A stretch of DNA of 64,000 nucleotides from Chelativorans sp. YIM 93263 (GTDB lineage Bacteria > Pseudomonadota > Alphaproteobacteria > Rhizobiales > Rhizobiaceae): contig NZ_JAKCWP010000009.1 of the NCBI RefSeq assembly GCF_028767125.1, forward strand, positions 1 through 64,000, given 5' to 3'. The translations under genes and the position numbers were made by a program. Within the stretch, counting starts at the first letter, position 1. Every line of letters begins with the position of its first letter. The notes under the pieces were generated by a model. The model was given only the letters and a program-made list of their open reading frames with translations. It was not told where the DNA came from and did no database searches. Of this stretch, positions 48,352 to 58,482 are shown one piece after another.

Positions 48352-48437
48352 TGGTGCGGACGGCGGGGATCGAACCCGCACGGGCGAAGCCCGAGGGATT
48401 TTAAGTCCCTTGCGTCTACCAATTCCGCCACGTCCGC
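48352..48437 (-). tRNA. tRNA-Leu (UAA anticodon)
   Basis: Read on the minus strand: acceptor GCGGACG, D arm GGCGGAATTGGTAGACGC, anticodon TAA in GGGACTTAAAATCCC, a long variable arm (CGGGCTTCGCCCG), T arm GGGTTCGATCCC, and CCA encoded at 48352-48354. Long variable arm and size confirm leucine class II. Confidence 0.95.
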
Positions 48438-48677
48438 GCAGGTCCGTTTGTCACGGCTTCGGCCTCAAAGGTCAATGCTCTTTGCAGCCAATTCAACTGA
48501 CCTGATCGTGTTTTTCAGAGCGAAAATGGCGATGCCGGGCCTGAATTCCAGCGAGTGGTGGACAGGAGTCGCGTCACAATTCGGCTATGTCGCAAACAGG
48601 CCGGGGGTGCGTTCGGGCCATGCATAATCTCAACCTGGGAAACGGCCGGCGGCCGCAGGAATGTGAGGAGCATTGGC

Positions 48678-51197
48678 ATGAAGAGCGAGGCGCGGGCAGT
48701 GGTCATTGGAGGAGGGGTGGTCGGCGTCTCGACCCTCTACCACCTCGCCAGAAAGGGCTGGTCGGATGTGGTGCTCGTGGAGCGCAGGGAGCTGACATCC
48801 GGCTCCACCTGGCATGCCGCGGGTCTGCTGCCGTTGTTCAACGTGAGCTATTCAGTCGGCCAGATCCATAAATACTCGGTGAGGTTTTACCAGGAGCTTG
48901 AACGCGAGACCGGTATGAATGTCGGTTTCACCCAGTGCTCCAACATTCGTCTGGCGCGGACCAAGGACCGTTGGGACGAGTACTTGTACTATGCCGGTAT
49001 CGCCGAGACCATCGGCGTTCCCTACAAGCTCCTGGCCCCAAAGCAGGTAAAGGAAGTCTGGCCATTGTGCGAGACGGACGGTCTGATCGGCGCCATTCAG
49101 CATCCGGACGACGGTTATATCCAGCCCGCCGACTTGACCCAGGCGATGGCAAAGGGCGCGCGCGACAAGGGCGCCACCATCTATCGCAACACGAGGGTCA
49201 CCGCGATCGAGCAGCAGGGCGACGGAAAGTGGCTGGTGAGAACCGACAAAGGCGATATCCTGACAGAGCATGTGGTCTCCGCGACGGGCAATTTCGCGCG
49301 TCAAACCGGCCGGATGGTCGGACTGGACGTTCCCGTGATTCCCGTCGAGCACCAATACATCGTTACCGAACCGCATCCGGCTATCGTCGAGCGCAAGAAG
49401 CAGGGCTTGCCGGAAATGGGCGTGCTGCGCGAAAGCGATTCCTCCTGGTACATGCGTGAGGAGAATGGCGGTCTGCTGCTCGGGCTATATGAGGCGGGCG
49501 CGCCGTGCTGCTATGTCGACGGGCCGTCGGAGAACAGCGAATACGAGCTGTTCCAGGAGGATCTGGACCGGCTGATGCCACATGTGGAGACCGCCATCGA
49601 GCGCGTTCCCGCTTTCGGTGAAGCCGGAATCAAGGAAATCTACAACGGCGCGATTGCCTATACGCCGGACGGCTCGCCCATCGTCGGCCCGGCGCCGGGG
49701 CTAAAGAACTTCTGGCTAAACGAGGGGCACTCGTTCGGTGTCACGGCGGCTGGGGGCGCGGGCTGGCAGATCGCCGAGTGGATCGTGGAGGGTGAGCCAT
49801 CCATCGACATGATGGGTGTCGACCCGCGCCGCTTCGGCCCGTACGCGACGGAAGGGTACCTGCGCGAGAAGAATGAAGAGGCCTACGCCAACGTCTTCAC
49901 CCTGCACTATCCGGACGAGGAAAGGATTGCAGGGCGGCCGCTGAAGACCACGCCCAGCTATGAGCGCCAGAAGAAGCTCGGCGCTGTTTTCGGCTCCGTC
50001 TATGGCTGGGAGCGAGCCAACTGGTTTGCGCCGGAAGGTTACGCGGTGCCGGAAGAGGAACTGGGCGTCGGCGCGGACGTGATCACCAAGCACAATCACG
50101 CAGCTCCCCTGGAAGACGGGCGGGTCGTAGAGAAATGGTCCTTCCGCCGTTCGAACTACTTCGAGCATGTCGGCGATGAGGTGAAGAACGTTCACGAGAA
50201 CGTCGGCCTGCTCGACATGTCTCCCTTCGCTAAGATCGAAATTTCGGGGCAGGGCGCGCGCGACTGGCTAAACAGCATCTTTGCCAACCGCGTCCCGAAG
50301 AAGCGGGGCAGGGTGGCGCTTTGCCACCTTCTGACGAAGAGCGGTGGCGTGCGCTCGGAGTTTACAGTCTACGAATGGGCGCCGGACCGCTTTTATCTCG
50401 TCTCGGCCGGCGGGTTCGAGGCGCACGATCACGATGTCCTGTTCAAGCTCCTGCCGGACGACGGCTCGGTCGTGCTGCGCCCGATTACGGAGCAGTACGG
50501 CGTTCTTATCGTTGCCGGGCCGCGGTCGCGCGATGTTCTGAAAAAGCTGACGCGAACCTCGCTGTCGAATGCCGACTTCCCATGGCTCTCCGGCAAGAAG
50601 ATCTCGCTGGGGCATGCAACGGCGCATGCGCTTCGCGTCAATTTCGTCGGCGAGTTGGGCTGGGAGCTGCATCATCCGATCTCGATGCAGAACACGATCT
50701 ACGACATGCTGATGGAGGCGGGCGCGCAGTTCGGCATCAAGCCCTTCGGCATCCGCGCGATGACGGCGATGGCGATCGAGAAGAGCTACCGGCTGATCCC
50801 ACGCGAGCTTTCCATCGAGTACACGGCCTGGGAGAGCGGGCTGGACCGTTTCATCCGCCTCGACAAGGAGGACTTCCTTGGCCGTGATGCGCTCGTGCGT
50901 CAGCGCGAGGAGGGACTTCGCTGGAATTACGTGACGCTGGAAGTCCACGACGTGACCGATGCCGATGCCCGCGGCTCGGAGGCGATTTACAAGGACGGGA
51001 GGCTGGTCGGCCGTGCGACGCACGGCGGATACGGATGGCGCGTCGGAAAAAGCCTGGCGCTCGCCATGCTGCGCCCGGAGCACGCGCAGGAAGGCAGCGA
51101 GGTCGAAATCAAAATACTCGGCACGTTGCACCGAGCCACGGTCATCGCGGAAAGCCCGTACGACCCGGCCAACGAGGCGCTGCGGACCGACGGCTGA
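48678..51197 (+). CDS. FAD-dependent dimethylglycine/sarcosine dehydrogenase-like enzyme
   Basis: ATG 48678 with GAGGAG upstream gives 839 residues. The N-terminal DAO fold has VVIGGGVVGVSTLYHLARKG (nucleotide-binding) and STWHAAGLL, the FAD-linkage region. A central FAO linker precedes a C-terminal GCV_T plus GCV_T_C module (RRSNYFEHVGDEVKNVHE, FVGELGWELHHP, FIRLDKEDFLGRDALVRQ). This layout is the dimethylglycine dehydrogenase/sarcosine dehydrogenase family, which transfers the one-carbon unit to tetrahydrofolate. The exact substrate is not certain. Confidence 0.8.
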   Translation: MKSEARAVVIGGGVVGVSTLYHLARKGWSDVVLVERRELTSGSTWHAAGLLPLFNVSYSVGQIHKYSVRFYQELERETGMNVGFTQCSNIRLARTKDRWDEYLYYAGIAETIGVPYKLLAPKQVKEVWPLCETDGLIGAIQHPDDGYIQPADLTQAMAKGARDKGATIYRNTRVTAIEQQGDGKWLVRTDKGDILTEHVVSATGNFARQTGRMVGLDVPVIPVEHQYIVTEPHPAIVERKKQGLPEMGVLRESDSSWYMREENGGLLLGLYEAGAPCCYVDGPSENSEYELFQEDLDRLMPHVETAIERVPAFGEAGIKEIYNGAIAYTPDGSPIVGPAPGLKNFWLNEGHSFGVTAAGGAGWQIAEWIVEGEPSIDMMGVDPRRFGPYATEGYLREKNEEAYANVFTLHYPDEERIAGRPLKTTPSYERQKKLGAVFGSVYGWERANWFAPEGYAVPEEELGVGADVITKHNHAAPLEDGRVVEKWSFRRSNYFEHVGDEVKNVHENVGLLDMSPFAKIEISGQGARDWLNSIFANRVPKKRGRVALCHLLTKSGGVRSEFTVYEWAPDRFYLVSAGGFEAHDHDVLFKLLPDDGSVVLRPITEQYGVLIVAGPRSRDVLKKLTRTSLSNADFPWLSGKKISLGHATAHALRVNFVGELGWELHHPISMQNTIYDMLMEAGAQFGIKPFGIRAMTAMAIEKSYRLIPRELSIEYTAWESGLDRFIRLDKEDFLGRDALVRQREEGLRWNYVTLEVHDVTDADARGSEAIYKDGRLVGRATHGGYGWRVGKSLALAMLRPEHAQEGSEVEIKILGTLHRATVIAESPYDPANEALRTDG

Positions 51198-51305
51198 GTG
51201 GATTCCGAGCGATTTTCGGCCTCTCGCGTAAAAGTGATGAGCTAGCGGTCCGATTTTTGCCTGTGGCGGATTGCCGCTGCGCGGGTTTGGCATAAACTTC
51301 TAAGT

Positions 51306-52163
51306 ATGTTCGCTTACCCTCGAGATTTGCGCTCGCTGGCTTTAGGTGCACTGACCGCGATACCGCTCCTGTTCCTGGCGGGTGCAGGTCAGGCGCAACA
51401 GAACGTCGATGTGGAGTTGGTTCTTGCTGTCGACGTCTCGCTCTCCATGTCGCCCGGCGAGATGGAGATCCAGCGCCGGGGCTATGCCTCAGCACTCACG
51501 GATGATTCGGTGATCGGAGCGATCGAGGCCGGGCGGCACGGCCGCATCGCCATCGCGTATTTCGAATGGGCAGGCGATTTCTCCCAACGCCTCGTGGTGC
51601 CCTGGACCGTCATAGCGTCGGCGGAGGACGCGGCGCATGTCGCCGATATGCTGGAGATAAATCCCCCACGCAGCGCCCGGCGCACCTCGATATCGGGGGC
51701 GATGAACTTCGCGGCGGATCTTTTCGCCGAGAGCAGCTATAGCGGAGAGCGGCGCATTGTCGACATTTCCGGGGACGGTCCGAACAACCAGGGCGCGCCC
51801 GTCGAAGAGGCGCAGGGCAGACTCATCGAAGCCGGTATCACGATCAACGGGCTGCCGCTGATGACCGATGCCGGGGCCACGTCCACATACGATGTCGAAA
51901 ATCTAGACCAGTACTATACCGAATGCGTAATCGGCGGAGTGGGAGCCTTCATGATTCCGGTGAACGACTGGTCGCAGTTTCCCGAGGCCGTCCGCCGCAA
52001 GCTCGTGATGGAAATCGCAGGGTACACGCCGTCACCCAGAGAGTTGCCGGTCATCAATGTGCAAGCGCAGGCATCGACCGATTGTCTCATAGGTGAGAAG
52101 ATGTGGCAGGATCGCATCTGGAGATGGCGCGACGACCCGACAGTCGGGCCTAGCATCCCGTAA
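51306..52163 (+). CDS. DUF1194 secreted von Willebrand A-like protein
   Basis: The 285-residue protein has a signal peptide (LALGALTAIPLLFLAGAGQAQQ) and a vWA-like domain with DVSLSMS (MIDAS-like), FEWAGDF and DISGDGPNNQG. It is likely periplasmic or extracytoplasmic and of unknown role. It follows the dehydrogenase gene by 108 bp and converges with the regulator gene. Confidence 0.85.
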   Translation: MFAYPRDLRSLALGALTAIPLLFLAGAGQAQQNVDVELVLAVDVSLSMSPGEMEIQRRGYASALTDDSVIGAIEAGRHGRIAIAYFEWAGDFSQRLVVPWTVIASAEDAAHVADMLEINPPRSARRTSISGAMNFAADLFAESSYSGERRIVDISGDGPNNQGAPVEEAQGRLIEAGITINGLPLMTDAGATSTYDVENLDQYYTECVIGGVGAFMIPVNDWSQFPEAVRRKLVMEIAGYTPSPRELPVINVQAQASTDCLIGEKMWQDRIWRWRDDPTVGPSIP

Positions 52164-52242
52164 CCATTTGCCCCGGTTTTACTCGCGTTACAGGTCGCGC
52201 GAAGAGCGCTGACTGTCTCGCAGCCAGTTTCTCACTGTCATG

Positions 52243-53241
52243 CTAGGCCGCTGCGAGCTGTTTGCGGTTGGCGCGTTCCTGCTGTGGCGAGCGGGCGTAA
52301 AGCTCGCGGTAGCATTTCGAAAAATGCGACGCGGAGACAAAACCGCAGGCGACGGCCACTTCAACCACGGGCATGGTGGACTGCACGAGCAGATGACGTG
52401 CGCGGTCCAGCCGCAGCTCGAGATAATAACGAGCCGGCGAGCGCCCCATCTCCTGGCGGAAGAGACGCTCGATCTGACGCCGGGAAAGCCCGACCGCCCC
52501 GGCGATTTCGACCAGAGACAGCGGCTCTGACAAGTTGGCTTCCATCAATTCGATGATCGTCAGCACTTTTGAATTCTGAACGCCGAGACGCGCCCTGAGC
52601 GGCAGCCGCTGCCGATCGGAAGGATTGCGGACGCGGTCGGTCAGCATCTGTTCGCAGACGCGGTTCACCAGGTTTTCATCGAAATCTTCGCCGATTAGCC
52701 GGAACATCATGTCCATGGCTGCGGTCCCGCCGGCGCAGGTGTAGATATTCGTATCAGTCTCGAACAGATCGGCGAAGACATTGGCCTTCGGAAATCGTTC
52801 CGCGAAACCCGGCAGGTTCTCCCAATGGATCGCACAGCGTTTGTTGGCGAGCAGACCGGCCGCCGCGAGGACGTATGCCCCCGTGCAAAGGCCCCCAAGG
52901 GCCACCCCGCGATTATACTCTTCGCGCAGCCAGGCGAATACCGACTTCTCGGCATAGTCTTCAATACCGAGGCCGCTGCAGACGATGACCATGGTAGGGC
53001 GTTCCTGACCCATCATCTTCTGCCGTTCCTCGGCAAGCGAGGTCTGGACGCTGATCTCGACGCCGCTCGAACTGCGCACAGATTGGCCGTCGACGCTCGC
53101 AAGACGCCATTCATAGGCGGTATAGCCGGCGAGACGATTGGCCGCCCGCAACGGTTCGAGCGCGGTCGCAAAAGCGACCATCGTGAAGTCGGGGACGAGA
53201 AAGAAGACCAGTGAACGCTTAAGCGGTTTGTTGTCCCGCAT
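52243..53241 (-). CDS. GlxA-family transcriptional regulator (DJ-1/PfpI plus AraC domains)
   Basis: The 332-residue protein has an N-terminal class I glutaminase-like domain (LVFFLVPDFTMVAFATALEPL, GLCTGAYVLAAAGLL) and a C-terminal AraC HTH (LSLVEIAGAVGLSRRQIERLF, VVEVAVACGFVSASHFSKCY). GbdR of this class activates glycine betaine and dimethylglycine catabolism genes. Here it lies near a dimethylglycine-dehydrogenase-like gene, so a similar role is plausible. Confidence 0.85.
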   Translation of the reverse strand: MRDNKPLKRSLVFFLVPDFTMVAFATALEPLRAANRLAGYTAYEWRLASVDGQSVRSSSGVEISVQTSLAEERQKMMGQERPTMVIVCSGLGIEDYAEKSVFAWLREEYNRGVALGGLCTGAYVLAAAGLLANKRCAIHWENLPGFAERFPKANVFADLFETDTNIYTCAGGTAAMDMMFRLIGEDFDENLVNRVCEQMLTDRVRNPSDRQRLPLRARLGVQNSKVLTIIELMEANLSEPLSLVEIAGAVGLSRRQIERLFRQEMGRSPARYYLELRLDRARHLLVQSTMPVVEVAVACGFVSASHFSKCYRELYARSPQQERANRKQLAAA

Positions 53242-53698
53242 GCCTGCCTCCTCCGCAGGTCAAACATAGCGTCGCAATTAGAGCAATGGTGCGCCGGTAA
53301 AGCCTTTCCTGTCAATGAAATAACAGGGCGCGCACAGAAAAATCATCACGGCCGATAAGGCGCTCTAAATCGCGCGGGAATGGTTCAGGGACAGAGCGCC
53401 CGTCAGTTTACAAGCATACCCAGGCGCAGCGCGGATAATGCGCCGGTCTCGCCCGGCATTGTGCTTGCCAGCCGCGCGCGATCGCCGAATGCCTGGCGAG
53501 AGCGGTGGTGTCTGGTACTGCAAAAACGGCGCAGAAATTTCATCATCGCCTCCATCGACTGGTGCGGATGCAGCCGTCACCCCTCACGAACAGAAGGGGC
53601 GACCTCAAATGTTGCCGCCCCTTCTAGCGATTTGCTGTCACTATCCGCCGCTGAAAATGCGAAGCGGCCGATAGGAATTGCGACATGCCGAATGCGTT
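53242..53698. other. 457-bp gene-free stretch upstream of the GlxA-type regulator
   Basis: Open frames here (for example 53380-53775 plus strand) look like shadows, with Arg/Ser-rich composition. The stretch should hold the promoter of the regulator and the end of the small gene at 53699. No tRNA, rRNA or clear hairpin terminator was recognised. Confidence 0.5.
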
Positions 53699-53824
53699 TC
53701 AGCGCGGCTGTGACAGGTCCGTGGGCTGTGCCTGACGCGAAGCCGGCCGGCGGCCGGTGCGCGCATGCTCACTGATCTCACGGAATTCACGCAGGAAGTT
53801 AGTGATTGTCTGCAGGTATCTCAT
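53699..53824 (-). CDS. Small DUF1127-like protein (41 aa)
   Basis: ATG 53824 is preceded by GGAGGT at good spacing. The 41-residue protein (MRYLQTITNFLREFREISEH...) is basic with a short helix and an Arg/Pro/Ser-rich end. Similar small proteins are encoded beside DUF1127 genes and LysR regulators in rhizobia. It follows the next gene (53881-54054) on the same strand and may be cotranscribed with it. Confidence 0.6.
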   Translation of the reverse strand: MRYLQTITNFLREFREISEHARTGRRPASRQAQPTDLSQPR

Positions 53825-53880
53825 GGCTCGACCTCCAATTTTCGCTTTCATTTAGGGTGCGTTGATAACACTCGCCATTC

Positions 53881-54054
53881 TCAAAACGACTCCGGTTGAT
53901 ACAACTTGCGACGTTGTTCTCTGTTGCTGTCAGGCCACCCGATATCCTTTTGAATTTCCAGCGGAAGATTACGGATGATGCGGTTGGTGCGCCGACGCCG
54001 CCAGCGTAAGAATCCACGGTGCAGATAGTCCGATACAGATGAATACATAGCCAT
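53881..54054 (-). CDS. DUF1127-type small protein (57 aa)
   Basis: ATG 54054 with AGGAG eight bases upstream gives 57 residues ending in the DUF1127 signature RNLPLEIQKDIGWPD preceded by a basic helix (FLRWRRRRTNRII). DUF1127/YjiS proteins in alphaproteobacteria affect RNA, growth and phosphate or carbon physiology. It is divergent from a LysR gene, an arrangement common in rhizobia. Confidence 0.8.
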   Translation of the reverse strand: MAMYSSVSDYLHRGFLRWRRRRTNRIIRNLPLEIQKDIGWPDSNREQRRKLYQPESF

Positions 54055-54173
54055 TGTCTCTCTCCTGGTTTCCGACCGGCTCTCCGATGTTGGACTTGAC
54101 TATGGTTCACCCTTGATGTTCAATCAAACGAAATGGAATGATGTTTTGTTTCAGATAAATTGAAAGCTGAGCC

Positions 54174-55079
54174 ATGAACGCGCCCGTCAATCACCCGCTG
54201 CCGCTCCTGGAACTCGATGTGCTGCGTACCTTTGTAGCGATCGCAGAGACCGGCAGCTTCACCTCGGCCGCCAATGCCGTTTTCCGCACACCGTCTGCAG
54301 TCTCCATGCAGATCAAGAAAATGGAGGAGATTCTCGGCCGACCAGTTTTCGTGCGCGATGCAAGGTCGGTTTCGCTGACGGCGGATGGCGATCTGCTGCT
54401 TGGCTATGCGCGGCGCATGCTGGCGCTCAATCGGGAGGCGGTTTCAAAGTTCGTCATGCCGGACATCAGCGGTGTCGTGCGCTTCGGTTCGCCGGACGAC
54501 TTTGGCGAGCGCGTCCTGCCGAGCGTGCTCAGGCGTTTTTCCGAATCCCATCCGGCGATCGCTGTCGACGTTGTGATCGATCAGAGCGTGAACTTGCGTA
54601 AGCGCATGGCCAACCGGCAGCTCGACATCACGTTGCTGACCTGCTCGGATGAGACCATGCGGCAAGAGCCGGGCGTCGAGGTGCTGCTGACGGAACCGAT
54701 CGTTTGGGCCGGCAAGAAGGGCGGCTGTGCGCATCTGCGCGAGCCCGTGCCGGTTTCTCTATGGGAGGAAGGCTGCATCTGGCGGAACGCCGCCGTGAAA
54801 GCACTTGGCGAGTTCGGGCGTGAGTATCGTGTCGCGTATATGAGTGCACATACCGCCGGCCAGCGGGCCGCCATCATGGGCGGGCTGGCTATTGCACCGC
54901 TGCCCAAATCCTTCATCGGTGAGGATCTGGTTGAGCTTGGGGCCGAAGACGGCTTACCGGCACTGGGCAACTACCATCTGGGCATGCTCGTCGCGCCGCA
55001 TGCATCGGCGCCGGTTCGTGCGGCGGCCGATCATATGAGGGCGACGTTTGCGTTCTTCGGCGAGACCGGGAAGTTTTAA
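54174..55079 (+). CDS. LysR-family transcriptional regulator
   Basis: The 301-residue protein has an N-terminal winged HTH (VLRTFVAIAETGSFTSAANA, TPSAVSMQIKKMEEILGR) and a periplasmic-binding-type effector domain with cofactor pocket features. It is divergent from the DUF1127-type genes with a 119-bp AT-rich gap containing inverted-repeat sequence. It likely controls that pair. The effector is unknown. Confidence 0.85.
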   Translation: MNAPVNHPLPLLELDVLRTFVAIAETGSFTSAANAVFRTPSAVSMQIKKMEEILGRPVFVRDARSVSLTADGDLLLGYARRMLALNREAVSKFVMPDISGVVRFGSPDDFGERVLPSVLRRFSESHPAIAVDVVIDQSVNLRKRMANRQLDITLLTCSDETMRQEPGVEVLLTEPIVWAGKKGGCAHLREPVPVSLWEEGCIWRNAAVKALGEFGREYRVAYMSAHTAGQRAAIMGGLAIAPLPKSFIGEDLVELGAEDGLPALGNYHLGMLVAPHASAPVRAAADHMRATFAFFGETGKF

Positions 55080-55101
55080 GACTGGAAGAGCGGCAAAGGC
55101 T

Positions 55102-55569
55102 CTACCGCCAACGGTCGAGAGCGTCTTCGTCAGCCGGTTTCGCTTCGACCCATTGGCTAGCCGCCCCGTCGGCGGGGTGTTCCTTCTTCCAGAAGGGCGC
55201 GCGAGATTTTAAGTAGTCCATGAGGAAATCGGCCGCGTCGAGCGCAGCGCGCCGGTGCGTCGAGGCCGCGACCACAAGGACGATGTTCTCACCCGGCAGA
55301 ATCTTGCCGAAACGATGAATGATCGAGAGGCCGGAGAGCGACCAGCGCTCCGCAGCCTCCCGCGCAATCCGGCATATCTCGGCTTCGGCCATAGCCGGAT
55401 AATGTTCCAGTTCGAGAGCGGCGAGTCGCCCGTTCTCGTCCCGGCAAAGGCCGGTAAAGGTCACGACAGCGCCGATATCCTTGCGCCCGCCGGTCAGTTG
55501 GTCGATTTCGGACGCGACATCAAAATCTTCCTGCTGGACACGCACGCGCGGTTCAACGGCCTCAGGCAA
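55102..55569 (-). CDS. moaE: Molybdopterin synthase catalytic subunit
   Basis: The 155-residue protein matches MoaE: GAVVTFTGLCRDE, LELEHYPAMAEAEI, HRFGKILPGENIVLVV, and the HRRAALDAADFLMDYLK segment. With MoaD it adds sulfur to precursor Z to form molybdopterin. It is 3 bp from the moaD stop. Confidence 0.93.
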   Translation of the reverse strand: MPEAVEPRVRVQQEDFDVASEIDQLTGGRKDIGAVVTFTGLCRDENGRLAALELEHYPAMAEAEICRIAREAAERWSLSGLSIIHRFGKILPGENIVLVVAASTHRRAALDAADFLMDYLKSRAPFWKKEHPADGAASQWVEAKPADEDALDRWR

Positions 55570-55572
55570 GGC

Positions 55573-55824
55573 TCAGCCTCCCGTCATGGGTGGGAAGAGG
55601 GCAATCTCGCCGTTCTCAGGCAATCGGCTGTCATGGGTCACATGCTGCTGGTCCACGGCCACGCGGATGATTTCAGGAACCTCGAGTGCAGCCGCATAGC
55701 CGTCGCCACGCGCTTTCAGCCACTCGAGCAGATCAGCCACGGTCTTCACCTCGTCGGGAGGGGTGAGTGTCTCAGCCTCTTTGCCAATTCGTTCGCGAAC
55801 CCAAGCGAAATAGACGAGCTTCAT
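55573..55824 (-). CDS. moaD: Molybdopterin synthase sulfur carrier subunit
   Basis: The 83-residue ubiquitin-like protein ends in the invariant Gly-Gly (PPMTGG), which carries the thiocarboxylate. It starts MKLVYFAWVRERIGKEAE. It is located between pgsA and moaE, all on the minus strand, in an operon-like order. Confidence 0.93.
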   Translation of the reverse strand: MKLVYFAWVRERIGKEAETLTPPDEVKTVADLLEWLKARGDGYAAALEVPEIIRVAVDQQHVTHDSRLPENGEIALFPPMTGG

Positions 55825-55831
55825 TGTGCCT

Positions 55832-56422
55832 CTAGTCCTCGACGATGTGTTTCAGCCCGGCGCGGAAGTAGTCGTACCCGGTGTAAAGGGTCACCAGCGC
55901 TGAAAACCACAAGAGCGCAATGCCGGCCTCGGTAATATACGGAACAATCTTGTCGCCGGCCGGGCCGGCGAGCAGGAACCCGATGGCGAGCATTTGGATG
56001 GCCGTCTTCCATTTGGCGAGTTGCGTTACCGGAACGCTCACCTTCAACGCTGCCAGATACTCGCGCAGGCCCGACACCAGGATTTCCCGGCACAGGATAA
56101 TGATGGCCGCCCATAGCGTCCAGCCGGCAATGGTGCGGTCCGTATCTGCCGCAAGCAGCAGCAGACATGTCGCGACCAGCAACTTGTCGGCAATGGGATC
56201 CAGCATTTTGCCGATATTCGAGGTCTGCTGCCAGGTGCGGGCAATGTATCCGTCGAAATAGTCCGTAATACTCGCCGCGAGAAAGATGGCGAGCGCGGAC
56301 CAGCGTGCGAAGTCGCTCGACTGAAGCCGTCCTTCCAGGAAGAAACAAAGCACGATGAGCGGTACCGCCACGATACGTGCGTAGGTCAGGAGGTTTGGAA
56401 GGTTGAAGGCGCGCTGCTGCAT
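55832..56422 (-). CDS. pgsA: CDP-diacylglycerol-glycerol-3-phosphate 3-phosphatidyltransferase
   Basis: From ATG 56422 the 196-residue membrane protein has the CDP-alcohol phosphotransferase motif DYFDGYIARTWQQTSNIGKM followed by LDPIADK, and several hydrophobic helices. It makes phosphatidylglycerophosphate, the first step to phosphatidylglycerol and cardiolipin. It is 7 bp from moaD and 98 bp after uvrC. Confidence 0.9.
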   Translation of the reverse strand: MQQRAFNLPNLLTYARIVAVPLIVLCFFLEGRLQSSDFARWSALAIFLAASITDYFDGYIARTWQQTSNIGKMLDPIADKLLVATCLLLLAADTDRTIAGWTLWAAIIILCREILVSGLREYLAALKVSVPVTQLAKWKTAIQMLAIGFLLAGPAGDKIVPYITEAGIALLWFSALVTLYTGYDYFRAGLKHIVED

Positions 56423-56520
56423 GTATCTGCTGCTTTCAAAACAATTTTTCAAACCAGAACCGGGTGCATGTGGCAAGCACGAGCATGTGTCACGGTGATG
56501 AAACCAAGTCCCTAACAGCT

Positions 56521-58482
56521 CTAACCGTTTTCATGAAAATGGCTGTAGACCTGCCGGGCGATCGATTCAGATATGCCCTCGACGCTCATCAGATCCTCCA
56601 CACCCGCGCGGCTCACTGCCTTTGCGGTTCCGAAGTGGTGCAGAAGCGCACGCTTTCGCCCCGGACCGATCCCCGGGACCTCATCGAGCGGATTCCGCGT
56701 CATTTCTTTCTTTCGCCGTGCCCTGTGAGAGCCGATGGCAAAGCGGTGCGCCTCATCGCGCAGCCTCTGGACGAAATAGAGCACCGGATCGCGCACCGGC
56801 AGGCTGAAGGACGGGCGCCCATTCATGAAGAAGCGCTCGCGCCCGGCCTCCCGGTCCGGCCCCTTGGCGATTCCGATGGCGGTAACCATCTCCGCAATGC
56901 CCAGATCGGCGAGAATTTGTCGCACGGCGGAAAGTTGCCCCTGGCCACCGTCGATAAGGATTACATCCGGCCATGCGGGAAAGGCCTCGGCATCGTCCTG
57001 CGGGTCGGCGCCATTAGCGGGAAGGCCGTGTTCCTTCACGAGACGCGAGAAGCGCCGCCGCATTACCTCGCGCATCATGCCGAAGTCGTCCCCCGGCGAG
57101 ATCTCGGTCGAACGGATGTTGAACTTGCGGTATTGGCCTTTCACAAACCCTTCCACGCCCGCCACGATCATCGCGCCAACGGCGTTCGTGCCCATGATGT
57201 GGGAGTTGTCGTAGACTTCGATGCGGCGCGGAGTGCTCTCCAGGCCGAAAGTCTCGGCCAAAGATTCCAGAAGTCTCCGTTGGGAGGAGGTCTCGGCCAG
57301 CCGGCGGCCGAGCGCCTCGCGCGCGTTCTGAAGCGCATGCTCGGCGAGATTCTTCTTCTCCCCGCGTCGAGGGGCGGAGACGAAGACCTTGCGGCCCGCC
57401 CGCGCCGACAAGGCTTCGCTCAGCAGTTCCTGGTCTTCGATCTCATGCGACAGGAGCAGCATCCTGGGGCAAGGCTTGTCATCATAAAACTGGGCAAGGA
57501 AGGAGCCCAGCACCTCGTCGGGACCAAGCGCGGGATCAGCCTTGGGAAAATAAGCCCGGTTGCCCCAGTTCTGCCCGGTACGGAAGAAGAAGACCTGAAT
57601 GCAGCTCTGCCCGCCTTCCTGGTGAATGGCAAAGACGTCGGCCTCCTCGATTCCTTGTGGATTGATGCCCTGATGGCTTTGCACATGACTGAGCGCAGAG
57701 AGACGGTCACGATAGACCGCCGCCCGTTCGAAATCGAGCGCGTCGGAGGCCTCCTGCATCGCGTCGGAGATATCCGCCTTCACCCGGCTCGAACGCCCCG
57801 AAAGAAACGCCTTCGCTTCAGAGACGAGTTTGGCATAGTTCTCGGCGCTAATCTCACCGGTGCATGGGCCGGAGCAGCGCTTGATCTGGTAGAGCAGGCA
57901 GGGCCTGGTGCGGCTCTCGAACACGGAGTCCGTGCAGGTACGGATGAGAAAGGCTCTTTGCAGAGAATTTATGGTTCGGCCAACGGCCCCGGCAGAGGCA
58001 AAGGGGCCGAAATAGTCGCCTTTCCGCGTGCGCGCACCACGGTGCTTGAAAATGCCCGGAGCGGGATGATCGCCCGTCAGGAGGATATACGGAAAGGATT
58101 TGTCGTCGCGCAGAAGCACATTGAAGCGCGGGCGCAAATGCTTGATCAGGTTCGCTTCGAGCAGCAGCGCCTCGGTTTCGGTGCGCGTGACGACGAACTC
58201 CATGGACGCCGTTTCGCGGATCATCCGCTCGATCCGGTTTGAGTGGCCGCGCCCCTGGGCGTAATTGGTGACGCGCTTCTTCAGGCTGCGGGCTTTGCCG
58301 ACATACAGCACGTCACCCTTGGCGTTCATCATACGATAGACGCCGGGCGCGTTCGGCAGGCGTTTGACCACAGCCTGGATGACCTCCGCGCCGGCCGCGG
58401 CTTTCTCGCTGCCCGCGCTGTCCCATGCTACCAATGTGCCGGACAGGGGGATGGTCTCGGGAGGGGAGGCCGATACACTCAT
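56521..58482 (-). CDS. uvrC: Excinuclease ABC subunit C
   Basis: From ATG 58482 the 653-residue protein has the GIY-YIG nuclease ([20 protein letters not shown]), the UVR motif ([19 protein letters not shown]), the RNase H-like nuclease ([34 protein letters not shown]) and C-terminal helix-hairpin-helix ([19 protein letters not shown]). Nucleotide-excision repair. Its start overlaps the SDR stop (ATGA). Confidence 0.95.
   Translation of the reverse strand: MSVSASPPETIPLSGTLVAWDSAGSEKAAAGAEVIQAVVKRLPNAPGVYRMMNAKGDVLYVGKARSLKKRVTNYAQGRGHSNRIERMIRETASMEFVVTRTETEALLLEANLIKHLRPRFNVLLRDDKSFPYILLTGDHPAPGIFKHRGARTRKGDYFGPFASAGAVGRTINSLQRAFLIRTCTDSVFESRTRPCLLYQIKRCSGPCTGEISAENYAKLVSEAKAFLSGRSSRVKADISDAMQEASDALDFERAAVYRDRLSALSHVQSHQGINPQGIEEADVFAIHQEGGQSCIQVFFFRTGQNWGNRAYFPKADPALGPDEVLGSFLAQFYDDKPCPRMLLLSHEIEDQELLSEALSARAGRKVFVSAPRRGEKKNLAEHALQNAREALGRRLAETSSQRRLLESLAETFGLESTPRRIEVYDNSHIMGTNAVGAMIVAGVEGFVKGQYRKFNIRSTEISPGDDFGMMREVMRRRFSRLVKEHGLPANGADPQDDAEAFPAWPDVILIDGGQGQLSAVRQILADLGIAEMVTAIGIAKGPDREAGRERFFMNGRPSFSLPVRDPVLYFVQRLRDEAHRFAIGSHRARRKKEMTRNPLDEVPGIGPGRKRALLHHFGTAKAVSRAGVEDLMSVEGISESIARQVYSHFHENG

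Noticed and set aside
56464-58242. A 592-residue plus-strand frame
   Set aside because: It is the antisense of uvrC, rich in Arg, His and Gly, with no family signature.
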